A stretch of 35,647 nt of DNA. It comes from Agrilactobacillus fermenti. GTDB lineage: Bacteria; Bacillota; Bacilli; Lactobacillales; Lactobacillaceae. The notes under the pieces were generated by a model. It searched no databases. It saw only the letters and a list, made by a program, of their open reading frames with translations, and was not told the origin of the DNA. Positions 17,275 through 26,108 of this stretch are shown one piece after another; position 1 is the stretch's first letter; every line of letters begins with the position of its first letter. Made by a program: the position numbers and the translations under genes. The DNA lies in the NCBI RefSeq assembly GCF_021030645.1, contig NZ_JACGCJ010000030.1, positions 1-35,647 on the forward strand, given 5' to 3'.

Positions 17275-17409
17275 TTAAGCGGCAACTTGGGGATTATGTT
17301 TGAGCGCTTTGATAGCCGCTTGGATGGTAATACCTTGACCCATCTTGTTGTGAGCATCAACAACAGTAAATAATTGAGTTTCGGTATTTAACATAATTTT
17401 GTATTTCAT
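17275..17409 (-). CDS. Small unknown protein (44 aa)
   Basis: MKYKIMLNTETQ opens a 44 aa soluble peptide ending LKHNPQVAA. The ATG at 17409 is preceded by the strong ribosome binding site TTAGGAGGTCC. The open frame continues upstream without a better start. Divergent from the gene at 17553. No family recognised; the pattern (beta-rich start, then an Ala-rich helix) is seen in small conserved proteins of lactobacilli, but I cannot name it. Confidence 0.6.
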   Translation of the reverse strand: MKYKIMLNTETQLFTVVDAHNKMGQGITIQAAIKALKHNPQVAA

Positions 17410-17552
17410 ATCTAAGGACCTCCTAAGGTTAATAATTAGACGGTCGTTGGTAGCGATTGGTATAACTATACGCTTCTCAAAAATTATTGTCAAACTTTTA
17501 GGTTCGTATGTTAGAATGCTTGCAGTAACTATTTTGAACGGGAGGCATAACC

Positions 17553-17981
17553 TTGCCAAAACAATACTTAAAACTCGACCAGGATGATCAACCCTATTAT
17601 GATCAATTAATAACAGCTGGTATCTATCCGGAAGCCAAATTTTATAGTTTTGCTAAAAATGACTCTGAGATTGAATATACGAATCAGCATTATCGTGCCC
17701 AGACAAAAGATCATAAAATTAGTTCTGAAGATATCCCATTATTTATGGGGTGGCTTTTTCACTCAGTTGTACAGAATTTTTTGGATGTCCAGCAGACCGA
17801 TTTTAATTTAGCTATGTTTGATAATGATTTTGAGATGTATCAGCATTGGCTCGGTTTAGCAAAGAATTTTCCAGCATTCTATCAGTTTTTCTTTACTCAA
17901 GCCACAGACTTCTTTACGGATATTGTTTTTATTGATGATCAGGGTCAACAATCACAACCCTATCAAGAAGTCGCGGACTGA
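17553..17981 (+). CDS. Unknown 142 aa soluble protein
   Basis: Acidic and aromatic-rich (many Phe, Tyr and Asp), no membrane segment. It starts with TTG at 17553 behind GGGAGG at 7 nt spacing. The middle (MGWLFHSVVQNFLD) looks helical. I do not recognise a domain. It is divergent from the 44 aa gene and is followed by the membrane protein at 18087, which has its own ribosome binding site 105 nt on. Confidence 0.75.
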   Translation: MPKQYLKLDQDDQPYYDQLITAGIYPEAKFYSFAKNDSEIEYTNQHYRAQTKDHKISSEDIPLFMGWLFHSVVQNFLDVQQTDFNLAMFDNDFEMYQHWLGLAKNFPAFYQFFFTQATDFFTDIVFIDDQGQQSQPYQEVAD

Positions 17982-18086
17982 ACCCTTTAAATTAAATTTA
18001 AGCTTCGATTAAACTTAGACCATTGTTTTAATTTCTAAGCTAAATAAGCTATAATTTTAGTATTGAATTGACTAGGAGGTTACACG

Positions 18087-18824
18087 ATGAAAGCCACTAA
18101 GCTTTTTGTGAGCATCGTGCAGTATTTTATCGCGGTATTTATCGTGTTCCAGACATATTCTGCTTGGTCACAAAGCATCACCACTGACTCAAGTCAAAAA
18201 ATTGTTTATACTGCTTTTACCATTTCAGCCTGTTATTTGATCAGTGGCATTATCAACATGGTCTACTACCGATCAGAATCATTCATTCCGGAGATAATCT
18301 ACTTCATCTTCATGTTTGTTGGCTGGTTCTTTGCCCGTAATGACGCCGTTTTGTATAACTTTTTAAACGTGTGGGCTTGGTTAGGTTTATTGCTTGGCGT
18401 CGGCTTTTTGCTCTGGCATATCATCAAAGTTGTCTTTACGGATGCTGGTGATCAAACGGATAAAAAAAATACTAGGCATCGACGTGGCGGTCTGACCACT
18501 GATCCTGCGTCTGAGGCATTTGAACCAGATCAGTCAGCCGCTTATTTAAATCAGCGTCCGCAATCGCAACTTTCCAGACAACCGGGGCAAAATTATCGTC
18601 AACCACAACCTTTGAGAAACCAACAATTACCGCCTAGACAGGCAAATACTGATTTTGTACCAACCAATCAACTACCGCCCCGAAATCCAAACTTGCGATC
18701 AGCCCCAATGCCTGATAATCCGATGGCCCAACCGATAAGGTCAAGTATGACTGAAACACCGACGCGGGAATCTCGGCGGCAACGACATCAAAAATCTGGC
18801 AATTCCAGACGGAAACGCCGTTAA
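18087..18824 (+). CDS. Membrane protein with long disordered basic tail
   Basis: 245 aa. Residues 1-120 contain four predicted membrane helices. From about residue 125 the sequence becomes low-complexity, rich in Gln, Pro, Arg and Asn (RQPGQNYRQPQPLRNQQ), and ends in a strongly basic stretch RRQRHQKSGNSRRKRR. The basic tail probably lies in the cytoplasm and could contact RNA, DNA or lipid headgroups; this is inference. The start has a clear TAGGAGG site. No family name can be given. A bidirectional terminator follows. Confidence 0.78.
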   Translation: MKATKLFVSIVQYFIAVFIVFQTYSAWSQSITTDSSQKIVYTAFTISACYLISGIINMVYYRSESFIPEIIYFIFMFVGWFFARNDAVLYNFLNVWAWLGLLLGVGFLLWHIIKVVFTDAGDQTDKKNTRHRRGGLTTDPASEAFEPDQSAAYLNQRPQSQLSRQPGQNYRQPQPLRNQQLPPRQANTDFVPTNQLPPRNPNLRSAPMPDNPMAQPIRSSMTETPTRESRRQRHQKSGNSRRKRR

Positions 18825-18835
18825 AATTGGCATAT

Positions 18836-18883
18836 AAAAACACTGTCTTAACCTGAAACATCTTGTTAAGACAGTGTTTTTTT
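18836..18883. terminator. Bidirectional terminator
   Basis: AAAAACACTGTCTTAAC (18836-18852) and its complement GTTAAGACAGTGTTTTTTT (18865-18883) form a perfect stem between convergent genes ending at 18824 and 18894. Confidence 0.92.
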
Positions 18884-18893
18884 GTTACTTAAA

Positions 18894-19613
18894 TTAGAAT
18901 TGTTTTATCCCAAAATTTTTACGGAGAATTTGACGCCAACTGTTAACGAACGGCATCTGCTGCAGAATTTTTTGCACCCATTGATTTGTCGGCAATAATG
19001 CTAATAATTGATGACTAGAAAATTGGGAAAATAATAAGTTCTGACCGTATAACTGGCCAAGCCGGCTTTGAAAGTCTGGTGAATCGAGACATTTCAAACC
19101 TTTATTGGGATTATTACGATCACCAAGCAATAAATGTGCCTTAGGAAAATCCGTTTTAAGATCAATGGGCCGCTGCTTATGGTGTTGGGCGATAACTATC
19201 GGTAAACGAATATACCAAACTAACCGCTTTCGCTCCAAAAATAGACAATATTGTAGTATTGCCTGACTTAACGAATCTAACCTAAACCAAGGCACCTCAT
19301 AATCTGTACGCGCTAATAAATATCGTATCCGAGGCATCAAGTTCCCAGGATGGTCAAACTGCGACCAAATTACCTCAATTTGCTGAGCATTTTTCAACCA
19401 TGAAGGATGATTGGCGATTCTTAACGTCAGCCACTGCATGTGCTGCCCTTTTTGACGCGATAATAGCCAATAAGAACTCACACTGTCATGAGCAAAATTG
19501 ACACCAACAATATGCACACCGAGCGGCAATGCTTCGCCCACAGCAGCCAACATCTGCTGGCGATATTGTGACTCAGTTGATTTTGCCAGTTGCTCCAATT
19601 GTCGGTGAGTCAT
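18894..19613 (-). CDS. Unknown 239 aa protein
   Basis: No recognised domain. The protein has a beta-rich first half (VHIVGVNFAHDSVSSYWLL, then WLTLRIANHPSW) and a basic second half rich in Gln, Leu and Arg. There is no signal peptide or membrane segment. It follows the DUF1440 gene by 15 nt on the same strand and is likely co-transcribed with it. The start at 19613 lies behind AAAGAGGGCT. The first-half pattern could be a small RNase-H-like or nuclease-like fold, but that is a guess. Confidence 0.72.
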   Translation of the reverse strand: MTHRQLEQLAKSTESQYRQQMLAAVGEALPLGVHIVGVNFAHDSVSSYWLLSRQKGQHMQWLTLRIANHPSWLKNAQQIEVIWSQFDHPGNLMPRIRYLLARTDYEVPWFRLDSLSQAILQYCLFLERKRLVWYIRLPIVIAQHHKQRPIDLKTDFPKAHLLLGDRNNPNKGLKCLDSPDFQSRLGQLYGQNLLFSQFSSHQLLALLPTNQWVQKILQQMPFVNSWRQILRKNFGIKQF

Positions 19614-19628
19614 CTTTAATAGCCCTCT

Positions 19629-20132
19629 TTAGTGATTAGACTGCTCAACCTTGCGCTCATAAACCTTGCTGCCCACCGCATCAATTGTCCACATCCAAAT
19701 CATATGGCCCAACAGTTCAGAAACATGCTCTTCCATTGGTTGATCTTTCGCAGCGGGCACGACTTTCATAGCGGGTAAAGCAAATAAATGTGCCCCAGCC
19801 CAAGCGCCAATACCAAATAAAGTGCCGTGACCTAACTTAAGAATTGGCAAATAATGCCCTAATACCATATAGGCCACACCAAAAGTTGTTGAAAAACCAT
19901 AATGAACCAAGTAACTTGGCCAAGGTAAATCGTGACCGTTATAACTATACGTTGCATGGGCAGCCTCAGTGCTGACACCAAAGTTTTCTAATGTTTGCTG
20001 CGGCGGATTCGTCGCATCCCGAGCTGGTGTTCGGGGTGGCATCAAATTTTCCCAACCCATTTTGACCATGCCAGCGATGATACCAGCTGCCGTTCCAGCT
20101 GCAATAGCAGGCCATAATTTAAATTTTGTCAT
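19629..20132 (-). CDS. DUF1440 (YagU-like) inner membrane protein
   Basis: 167 aa. It resembles the YagU/DUF1440 family: an N-terminal Gly/Ala-rich helix (AAGTAAGIIAGMVKMGWE), a PPR-x-P segment (MPPRTPARDA) and further helices with conserved HY, GAHLFALPA and HMIWMWTIDAVG. E. coli YagU has been linked to acid tolerance; the function here is unknown. It has an AGGAGG site before the ATG. First gene of a two-gene minus-strand unit. Confidence 0.82.
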   Translation of the reverse strand: MTKFKLWPAIAAGTAAGIIAGMVKMGWENLMPPRTPARDATNPPQQTLENFGVSTEAAHATYSYNGHDLPWPSYLVHYGFSTTFGVAYMVLGHYLPILKLGHGTLFGIGAWAGAHLFALPAMKVVPAAKDQPMEEHVSELLGHMIWMWTIDAVGSKVYERKVEQSNH

Positions 20133-20410
20133 GAAAAAACCTCCTCACGTAATTTAAAGCTATTATACAACGTGGGACTATTTTTGACATGATTGGCGGC
20201 TGGTATGGACTCAAATTCTAAAGTTAATTGTATTTCATATAGTAATGTTATAATTGTAATTACTATTGAAAATAAGCAGGTTATCTATTTGGTTTCCTAA
20301 GCAACAATATCTTTTTCAACAAATAAATGATTCAGTTATCTAATTACAACTTCAAAAAGCTTTCTCTCTTTTTTTTATATTTCAAGCTAAATTTAGAAAG
20401 GTAAATTCTT

Positions 20411-20707
20411 ATGGCTAAAGAAAACAAAAATGCAACTTTCAGTGTTGATCAACTATTAGAAAATTTAATTGGTGCTTATTTTTGCGGCAAGAATTATGTT
20501 TTAAATGGAAAAGAAATGGATCGTAAAGAATCCAGATTACTCGCTTATTACTTACTTGATCTCGTCGATATATTAGAACGTTCAATAAGAAGTCGCACTG
20601 GAAAAGAGTTAGACTATAACTACAGACCAGCAACTGGAACAGTAGACCTACTGCCCTTACAGTTACTAGTAGAAAGATTAAACAAAGAATCCAACAGAAA
20701 AAATTAA
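20411..20707 (+). CDS. Unknown 98 aa protein
   Basis: Soluble, charged, mostly helical protein. The ATG at 20411 follows AGAAAGGTAAAT. No family recognised. The 278 nt upstream (20133-20410) are AT-rich, with a TATAAT-like box inside an inverted repeat ATAGTAAT / ATTACTAT near 20238-20265, possibly a regulated promoter. It stands alone between the DUF1440 gene and tRNA-Leu. Confidence 0.65.
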   Translation: MAKENKNATFSVDQLLENLIGAYFCGKNYVLNGKEMDRKESRLLAYYLLDLVDILERSIRSRTGKELDYNYRPATGTVDLLPLQLLVERLNKESNRKN

Positions 20708-20770
20708 ACGAATGTTACCCCACTCTGTATTTTTAATAGAACATATAAAAACTTTGAATTTCCTTAAAAT

Positions 20771-20814
20771 AAAAAAATACCTATAAACCTTGTCACATCA
20801 AGGTTCATAGGTAT
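20771..20814 (-). terminator. Terminator of tRNA-Leu(CAG)
   Basis: Arms ATACCTATAAACCTTG and CAAGGTTCATAGGTAT (one mismatch) with a run of seven T on the minus strand. Confidence 0.88.
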
Positions 20815-20853
20815 TAAATCGAAACTCTGGTAAAACTAGTAAACACTCAAAAA

Positions 20854-20939
20854 TGCCGATGGCAGGAATCGAACCTGTACGGGATAAAATCCCACAGCGA
20901 CCTGAACGCTGCGCGTCTGCCAGTTCCGCCACATCGGCA
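20854..20939 (-). tRNA. tRNA-Leu (anticodon CAG)
   Basis: 86-nt class II tRNA with acceptor TGCCGAT/ATCGGCA, anticodon stem CAGCG/CGCTG around TTCAGGT (anticodon CAG), a long variable arm TGGGATTTTATCCC, and T arm CAGG-TTCGATT-CCTG. No CCA encoded. Confidence 0.96.
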
Positions 20940-21003
20940 ACAACATATTATATTTTACCAGAAATCAGCAAAATTAAAAGCATAAATTTTAAGAAGGTAT
21001 TTT

Positions 21004-21885
21004 ATGAATAAAATCACATTAGATTTCGTCAAAAAAACCGTTATTCCAAGAAAGTCCGCCACCCACAAAGGCAATTATGGCCGCATTCTGATCATTGGGG
21101 GCAACCAAAATTTTGGTGGTGCTGCGATTATGAGTGCCACAGCCGCAGTTTACGCTGGTGCAGGTCTCGTCACTACAGCCACGGATCCAATGAACTTTAC
21201 CGCACTACATGCGCGCCTACCCGAAAGTATGGTTTTAGATTTTAATGACTTAGATGCTTTGAGCACTATGATGGCAAAGATGGATGTAGTCGTCATTGGC
21301 CCTGGCCTAGGGACCGATGCACCTAGTGAACAAATTTTACGGACTGTTCTAAATCAAGTCAGTGAAAATCAAAGTATCATTATTGATGGCTCAGCAATCA
21401 CACTGATTGCCGCCAAAAAGTTAACCTTGCCTAGACAAGGTCATCTGATTTTCACCCCGCATCAGATGGAGTGGCAGCGGCTATCAGACATTACGATTGC
21501 GAACCAAACTGACGCAAATAATCAGCAGGCTTTACAAAAAATGGTCACTCAAAACAAAAACATCTATCTTGTACTCAAAAGCAACCAAACAAAGGTTTAC
21601 TTACCTAATCAGGAAATTTGGGTAAATACAACGGGCAATCCCGGAATGGCGACGGGTGGCTCTGGCGATGCATTAACAGGTATTCTAGCAGCTTTTATTG
21701 GTCAATTTAAACCATTGTCTGCCAGTATACTTGCGGGTGTTTATACCCACAGTGCCGTAGCTGATCAAATCTATCAAGAACAATATGTGGTTTTACCACA
21801 ACGATTAAGTGAACGCCTGCCCTACTTCATGCATCAATTAGCTGATCGTTCCAACCAAGCCCATCAATTAGGCTTTCATTTCTAA
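21004..21885 (+). CDS. nnrD: ADP-dependent (S)-NAD(P)H-hydrate dehydratase
   Basis: 293 aa, ribokinase-fold metabolite repair enzyme that returns hydrated NADH/NADPH to the active cofactor using ADP. It corresponds to the C-terminal (CARKD) half of YjeF, here as a stand-alone protein. Motifs: HKGNYGRILIIGG (21-33), VIGPGLGTD, FTPHQMEW and NPGMATGGSGDALTG, the last holding the catalytic Asp. The start at 21004 follows AAGAAGG. Its 3' end overlaps the convergent pseudouridine synthase gene by 18 nt. Confidence 0.95.
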   Translation: MNKITLDFVKKTVIPRKSATHKGNYGRILIIGGNQNFGGAAIMSATAAVYAGAGLVTTATDPMNFTALHARLPESMVLDFNDLDALSTMMAKMDVVVIGPGLGTDAPSEQILRTVLNQVSENQSIIIDGSAITLIAAKKLTLPRQGHLIFTPHQMEWQRLSDITIANQTDANNQQALQKMVTQNKNIYLVLKSNQTKVYLPNQEIWVNTTGNPGMATGGSGDALTGILAAFIGQFKPLSASILAGVYTHSAVADQIYQEQYVVLPQRLSERLPYFMHQLADRSNQAHQLGFHF

Positions 21886-22593
21886 CATAGCGATTTCATC
21901 AACAGTTAATGCTCGGTAAGTGCCGGGCTCTAACTGATCATCTAAAACTAGGCCGCCCATTTGCACGCGTTTTAAGGTTAATACTAATTTATCCACCGCT
22001 TTAAACATCCGCTTGATTTGATGAAATTTTCCTTCCGCAATTGTTACCCGCACAAGCGAGACTACTTGGTCTGCGCTTGTTTCTTTTTTTAAAATTTCCA
22101 GTTGCGCTGGTTGCGTTGTGAAATCTTCTAATTCGATACCTTCTGCAAAAATAGCAATATCTTGTGCCGACACGTCCCCCTGCACTTCTGCTTCATATAT
22201 CTTAGCCACATGATGCTTAGGACTCAAAAGTCGATGTGCTAACTGACCATCATTACTGATTACCAATAACCCGGTGGTATTCTTATCTAAGCGGCCAATC
22301 GGAAATAAATCAGCTCTAAAATCATTAGGCTGTAATAAATCGATCACTGTATCATCAACCTTGTCATGCGTTGCCGAAAGGACACCAGCCGGCTTATTCA
22401 TTTCGTAATAAAAATTGACTTGGTAAACCAATGGAATCTCATCAAATGTAACTTCATCTTGTGTTGCCTCTACCTGAAATTTTGCATCTTTTACGATGGA
22501 CCCGTTCACTTTGACTCGTTTTTGTTTCAGCAGCTGTTTCACTTCTTTTCGTGTCCCGATCTGCAAATCAGCGAGATATTTATCTAAACGCAT
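21868..22593 (-). CDS. rsuA: RsuA-family 16S rRNA pseudouridine synthase
   Basis: 241 aa. It has an N-terminal S4 RNA-binding domain (about 1-50, MRLDKYLADL) and a pseudouridine synthase domain with the catalytic Asp103 in GRLDKNTTGLL. Other family blocks are EMNKPAGVLS and GKFHQIKRM. Length fits RsuA (uridine 516 of 16S rRNA), although RluB/E/F-type relatives share these motifs. It lies 30 nt downstream of the flippase gene on the same strand. Confidence 0.93.
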   Translation of the reverse strand: MRLDKYLADLQIGTRKEVKQLLKQKRVKVNGSIVKDAKFQVEATQDEVTFDEIPLVYQVNFYYEMNKPAGVLSATHDKVDDTVIDLLQPNDFRADLFPIGRLDKNTTGLLVISNDGQLAHRLLSPKHHVAKIYEAEVQGDVSAQDIAIFAEGIELEDFTTQPAQLEILKKETSADQVVSLVRVTIAEGKFHQIKRMFKAVDKLVLTLKRVQMGGLVLDDQLEPGTYRALTVDEIAMLEMKA

Positions 22594-22623
22594 ATTTAAT
22601 TCCTTTCATCGAATCATTAACTT

Positions 22624-24330
22624 CTATTTAATATTTAATCGGCGTCGAATGCCAGCAACTCGAGACCCTAAAATTCGATCTGCTAAATGAAATTTTAAAG
22701 TAAGATAACCATAAATAACAATCCCAACGAGTACGCCGAATGCCAGCGGTATAACGGTCATAAAACGGCTGTATGGATTGATAAATAAATAAAGGCCTTT
22801 GACTACCAACCAAACAACGATCATCATCATAGTTGCAAAAATAACAATGCCGAAAATACGCCGCAATAAGCGATTCAAGTTGAACCCATAGATCCGATAT
22901 AACGCCCAAAACATAAAGCCACAGGCAACGGTCATACCGGCTAGAGTAGCTACCAAAGGCCCAAACACCCTAAAGAAATAAATCATAGGATATTGTAAAA
23001 TAATTTTGGTAATGACACCGAAACCAAGATATAACATCGCTTTTCGGTTCATATAAAGGCCTTGTAATACTGAAGCTAGAACCATAAATAGACCCAAAAA
23101 AATTGCGAGGTAGCTATAAAATTGTAATACGACGGTGCCTAGTGGAATGGCCCAGGATTGTAAGTCACCAGAATTATAAAATAAGACGTATAGTGGGTGC
23201 GCCAAGGCGGCCATGCCAAATGATGCCGGCACCATGACAAACATAAATAACTCCACCGCATCATTAATTTGTGTCTGAATCCCTTTGATATCTTTACGGG
23301 CGTGGGCGCCAGATAGTAATGGCACCACAGTTAATGACAAGGCAGTGGCTAAAGACACCGTAATCATCACGAGTTTATTCGCATTAAAGTTAAAAATTGC
23401 AAACATCGCATCAATCGTATTTTGCGAAGCATTCACAAAATCACGCATCATTGGTGGAAAGGTATATTGATCAATAACCTGAAAGAAAGTTGTCCCGCTA
23501 TCTAAAATGATGAATGGGATGGCTTGGTGGATGATTTCACGAATGATCTGTCCAGTTGAGATATTGATCTCATTGGCGGAATTAGCGGCCAATTCATCCA
23601 AATTAGGCTTGCGTTTCAGGTAATACCAAAATAGGATCCCGATCCCCGTGATTGCCCCAATAAATGCCGCAAAGGTAGATTGAGTCACCGCTGAAACATA
23701 ATTACCACTACCTACCCGCATGATTAAATAGGTCAGTAATAACATGTAAGCTACTCGACCCAGCTGCTCAAAAAACTGGGATAAGGCTGAAGGCGCCATC
23801 TCATTGTAGCCCTGGAAAAAGCCTCGGGTAATACTCATCATTGGAATTAACAATAACGCAAAACTCAAGGAACGAAATAGTGGCACCGTTCGTTGATCGA
23901 CTTTAAATGTGCCAAAATCCATGGATAGTATTGGCGCACCAAAAAACATCACCAGCGCCGCAACAAAGCCAAACAAGGCCATGATTTTCATACCCTGTTT
24001 AAATAATCGTTGACCTAGCGCATATTCATTCAAAGAATTATAATGGGCTACTTGCTTTGAAATGGCCCCAGGGATGCCTGCTGCCGAAATAACTAGAAAG
24101 ATGCTATAAATATTGTAACCTTTACTGTAAATTGCATTTGCAGATGAGGAATGTGCCCCCATCCAAGTTGTCCAAGGAATAATATAAATAGCACCTAATA
24201 CCCGGGAAAAGATACTACCAGCAGTCATCCAAGCTGAGCCCTTGAGCAAGGAACTTTTAGACGATTGCACTGGTTTATCTTCAGTATGTGCTGTTTCTTG
24301 AGCACTTATTTTTTCTGGCGAATTAGCCAT
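22624..24330 (-). CDS. MurJ/YtgP-type lipid flippase (MOP superfamily)
   Basis: 568 aa. A hydrophilic N-terminus (about 1-28) is followed by about 14 membrane helices. The opening LLKGSAWMTAGSIFSRVLGAIYIIPW segment and the internal RGFFQGYNEMAPSALSQFFEQLGR block are typical of the YtgP/SpoVB branch of polysaccharide-biosynthesis flippases. B. subtilis YtgP is a MurJ, moving lipid II across the membrane, so a role in cell-wall synthesis is likely. Start at 24330 behind AAAGGAGAACGG. Confidence 0.88.
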   Translation of the reverse strand: MANSPEKISAQETAHTEDKPVQSSKSSLLKGSAWMTAGSIFSRVLGAIYIIPWTTWMGAHSSSANAIYSKGYNIYSIFLVISAAGIPGAISKQVAHYNSLNEYALGQRLFKQGMKIMALFGFVAALVMFFGAPILSMDFGTFKVDQRTVPLFRSLSFALLLIPMMSITRGFFQGYNEMAPSALSQFFEQLGRVAYMLLLTYLIMRVGSGNYVSAVTQSTFAAFIGAITGIGILFWYYLKRKPNLDELAANSANEINISTGQIIREIIHQAIPFIILDSGTTFFQVIDQYTFPPMMRDFVNASQNTIDAMFAIFNFNANKLVMITVSLATALSLTVVPLLSGAHARKDIKGIQTQINDAVELFMFVMVPASFGMAALAHPLYVLFYNSGDLQSWAIPLGTVVLQFYSYLAIFLGLFMVLASVLQGLYMNRKAMLYLGFGVITKIILQYPMIYFFRVFGPLVATLAGMTVACGFMFWALYRIYGFNLNRLLRRIFGIVIFATMMMIVVWLVVKGLYLFINPYSRFMTVIPLAFGVLVGIVIYGYLTLKFHLADRILGSRVAGIRRRLNIK

Positions 24331-24506
24331 TGATCCGTTCTCCTTTAAAACACGATTAAACTACATTGTAAGTTATTCTCCCGTCCGCCGCAATTTTATT
24401 TAAGTGAATTTAAAAATTAATCCCTAAAAATTTAAGAATTATAAAATAAGTCTGAGCACATGGCAAATTAACGTCACAAACGGTTTATCTTAGAAATAAA
24501 CATAAT

Positions 24507-24551
24507 GGAAAAGTGGCCAAGAACAAAACATTCGTTTCGTCTCAGCCACTC
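24507..24551 (-). terminator. Terminator of the queT-DUF2829-SDR operon
   Basis: GAGTGGC...GCCACT stem with inner AGACGAAAC/GTTTTGTT pairing, followed by TTTT on the minus strand. The rest of 24331-24583 is AT-rich and holds no gene that I can support. Confidence 0.65.
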
Positions 24552-24583
24552 AAATTTACATAACCTATTGTGAGTTATTTTAA

Positions 24584-25357
24584 CTATTGCTCGATCCAAC
24601 CGCCGTCAATTGGAATCACAACGCCATGGATAAAATCAGCCCCATCACTCAGTAAGAATAGGGTTGTTAAAGCAACCTCTTTGGCTGTCCCCCAACGCTT
24701 AGCTGGTGTCTGTTGAGCCACAGCTTTAGCCATGGCGCCCGTTCCAGCAAAATCGGCAGCATTCATGGGTGTATCGATTGCCCCCGGCGCCAAGCAATTC
24801 GCACTGATTCCCTTAGCCGCATAATCATAATCTAGTTGTTTCGTATAGCCAATCACTGCATGTTTGGCTGCGGTATAGACGGCGCCGCCCCCACCGGCAA
24901 CTAAACCGGCAATCGAAGCCATATTCACGATTTTTCCATGGCCGTTTTGAATCATGTCCGGTAAAAATGCATTGACTAATAAAAACTGACTTTTTAGATC
25001 TGTCTGCATGAATGTATCCCAAGTCTGGCTGGTTGTCTCTAGTGTGGGCCGGTAACCATCGAGTATCCCGGCTGTATTGAGCAAAAACGCCATTGTTTCT
25101 CGCCCAAGATCTTGCTTTATCTTGGTAACAGTTTGTTGCAGCTGATCTTCTTGACTTAAATCACAGCGATAAAAATTTAACTGCTGCGGATAACGGTCAA
25201 GCAACGTCTGCAAGGCGTTGCCAAGTTGGCGATCGGTCACATAACAGTTGGTACCTTGCTGTAAAAGTTGTAACGTTTGTTGGAACCCGATCCCAGAATT
25301 TGCACCGGTGATCAGCGCAGTCTTGCCAACTAATTCAGGATAAGTTGGCTGCGTCAC
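24584..25357 (-). CDS. Short-chain dehydrogenase/reductase (FabG-like)
   Basis: About 257 aa classical SDR: the cofactor motif TGANSGIG near the N-terminus, NTAG, the catalytic Ser in VNMASIAG, and YTAAK with catalytic Tyr and Lys, then CLAPGAIDTPM. It has the general 3-oxoacyl-ACP-reductase look, but substrate cannot be deduced and a housekeeping FabG usually sits in a fab cluster. I prefer the GTG at 25357, which overlaps the DUF2829 stop (TAGTG). An upstream TTG at 25375 is also open. It probably belongs to the preQ1-controlled operon. Confidence 0.9.
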   Translation of the reverse strand: MTQPTYPELVGKTALITGANSGIGFQQTLQLLQQGTNCYVTDRQLGNALQTLLDRYPQQLNFYRCDLSQEDQLQQTVTKIKQDLGRETMAFLLNTAGILDGYRPTLETTSQTWDTFMQTDLKSQFLLVNAFLPDMIQNGHGKIVNMASIAGLVAGGGGAVYTAAKHAVIGYTKQLDYDYAAKGISANCLAPGAIDTPMNAADFAGTGAMAKAVAQQTPAKRWGTAKEVALTTLFLLSDGADFIHGVVIPIDGGWIEQ

Positions 25358-25581
25358 TAGTCTACTAATACCCAATCATCTGCTAAAATATCACAGACTG
25401 TCGGTTGAAACATGGAAAGTGCAGGTTCCTCTTTGGTACGTATCAAGAAATATGGTGTGACTGCTTCACCATTTTCTAAGGGCTGTTGTACTTCAAAAAT
25501 ATAAAGCTCTGAGCCACCCCAGCCTTGGCGAACTGCTTTTTTGCCGTTTTTAATTTCTGGTAAAATCTTTTCAAAAGTCAT
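25357..25581 (-). CDS. DUF2829 / Tad2-like protein
   Basis: 74 aa. It shows the DUF2829 pattern: IKNGKKAVRQGWGG near the start, an aromatic-rich strand (ELYIFEV), YFLIRT, and the end motif ADDWVLVD. Phage DUF2829 proteins include Tad2, a tetrameric sponge that sequesters gcADPR-type signals and blocks Thoeris defence. This copy is chromosomal, 28 nt behind queT and coupled to an SDR gene, with no phage genes nearby. What it binds is unknown. Ribosome binding site GAGGTG. Confidence 0.83.
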   Translation of the reverse strand: MTFEKILPEIKNGKKAVRQGWGGSELYIFEVQQPLENGEAVTPYFLIRTKEEPALSMFQPTVCDILADDWVLVD

Positions 25582-25609
25582 CCAAACACCTCAAAATTCA
25601 TTTTATTAA

Positions 25610-26101
25610 TTATTTTGTAAAGTCAATTCGTTTTTGTAAGAGATAAACAAGAATGGCGCCTAATGCCATGGACAATAATTCACCCAAAGCAACTGTGCCA
25701 TAAGTTGGCCAAAACGGCACTTTTGTCACAATATTAAGTTCCAAAGCCACGCTCCAAGTCATCAGAGTACAAACCACCGTTGTGATCGTTAACTTCACTG
25801 GCACTGATTTAACTCGTTTGGTTAAAAAGTAGCTGATCGTTGTCATGACTAAAGTCCCTAAAGTTCCAAACACAATATCAACGATCCCCAGCGGTGAAAC
25901 CAAGTTAGCTAATGCACAGCCAATCGTCAGCGCTATGATATAACGCTTATTGAACGCTACGAGATGATTAAATCCTTCCGACAAACGTAATTGAATCGCC
26001 CCGTAGCCAAAGGGTACAATTACCATGGTTACGGCCACGTATAACGCAGCCACCAATGCGATTTTTGTAACTTCTGCCGTTTTAGTTGAAACTTTTTCCA
26101 A
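25610..26101 (-). CDS. queT: QueT-type queuosine precursor ECF transporter, S component
   Basis: 163 aa membrane protein with about five helices, matching the QueT family (substrate-binding subunit working with the shared ECF energy module). Characteristic segments are VPFGYGAIQLRLSEGFNH and NLVSPLGIVDIVFGTLG. A preQ1-I riboswitch overlaps its ribosome binding site, which supports preQ1 or a related deazapurine as substrate. It starts at TTG (26101), 7 nt after AAGGAGG. Confidence 0.95.
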   Translation of the reverse strand: MEKVSTKTAEVTKIALVAALYVAVTMVIVPFGYGAIQLRLSEGFNHLVAFNKRYIIALTIGCALANLVSPLGIVDIVFGTLGTLVMTTISYFLTKRVKSVPVKLTITTVVCTLMTWSVALELNIVTKVPFWPTYGTVALGELLSMALGAILVYLLQKRIDFTK

Positions 26102-26108
26102 AATATTG

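Noticed and set aside
22624-24330. MATE drug exporter
   Set aside because: The N-terminal segment and RGFFQGY block match the YtgP/SpoVB flippase branch rather than drug-exporting MATE proteins.
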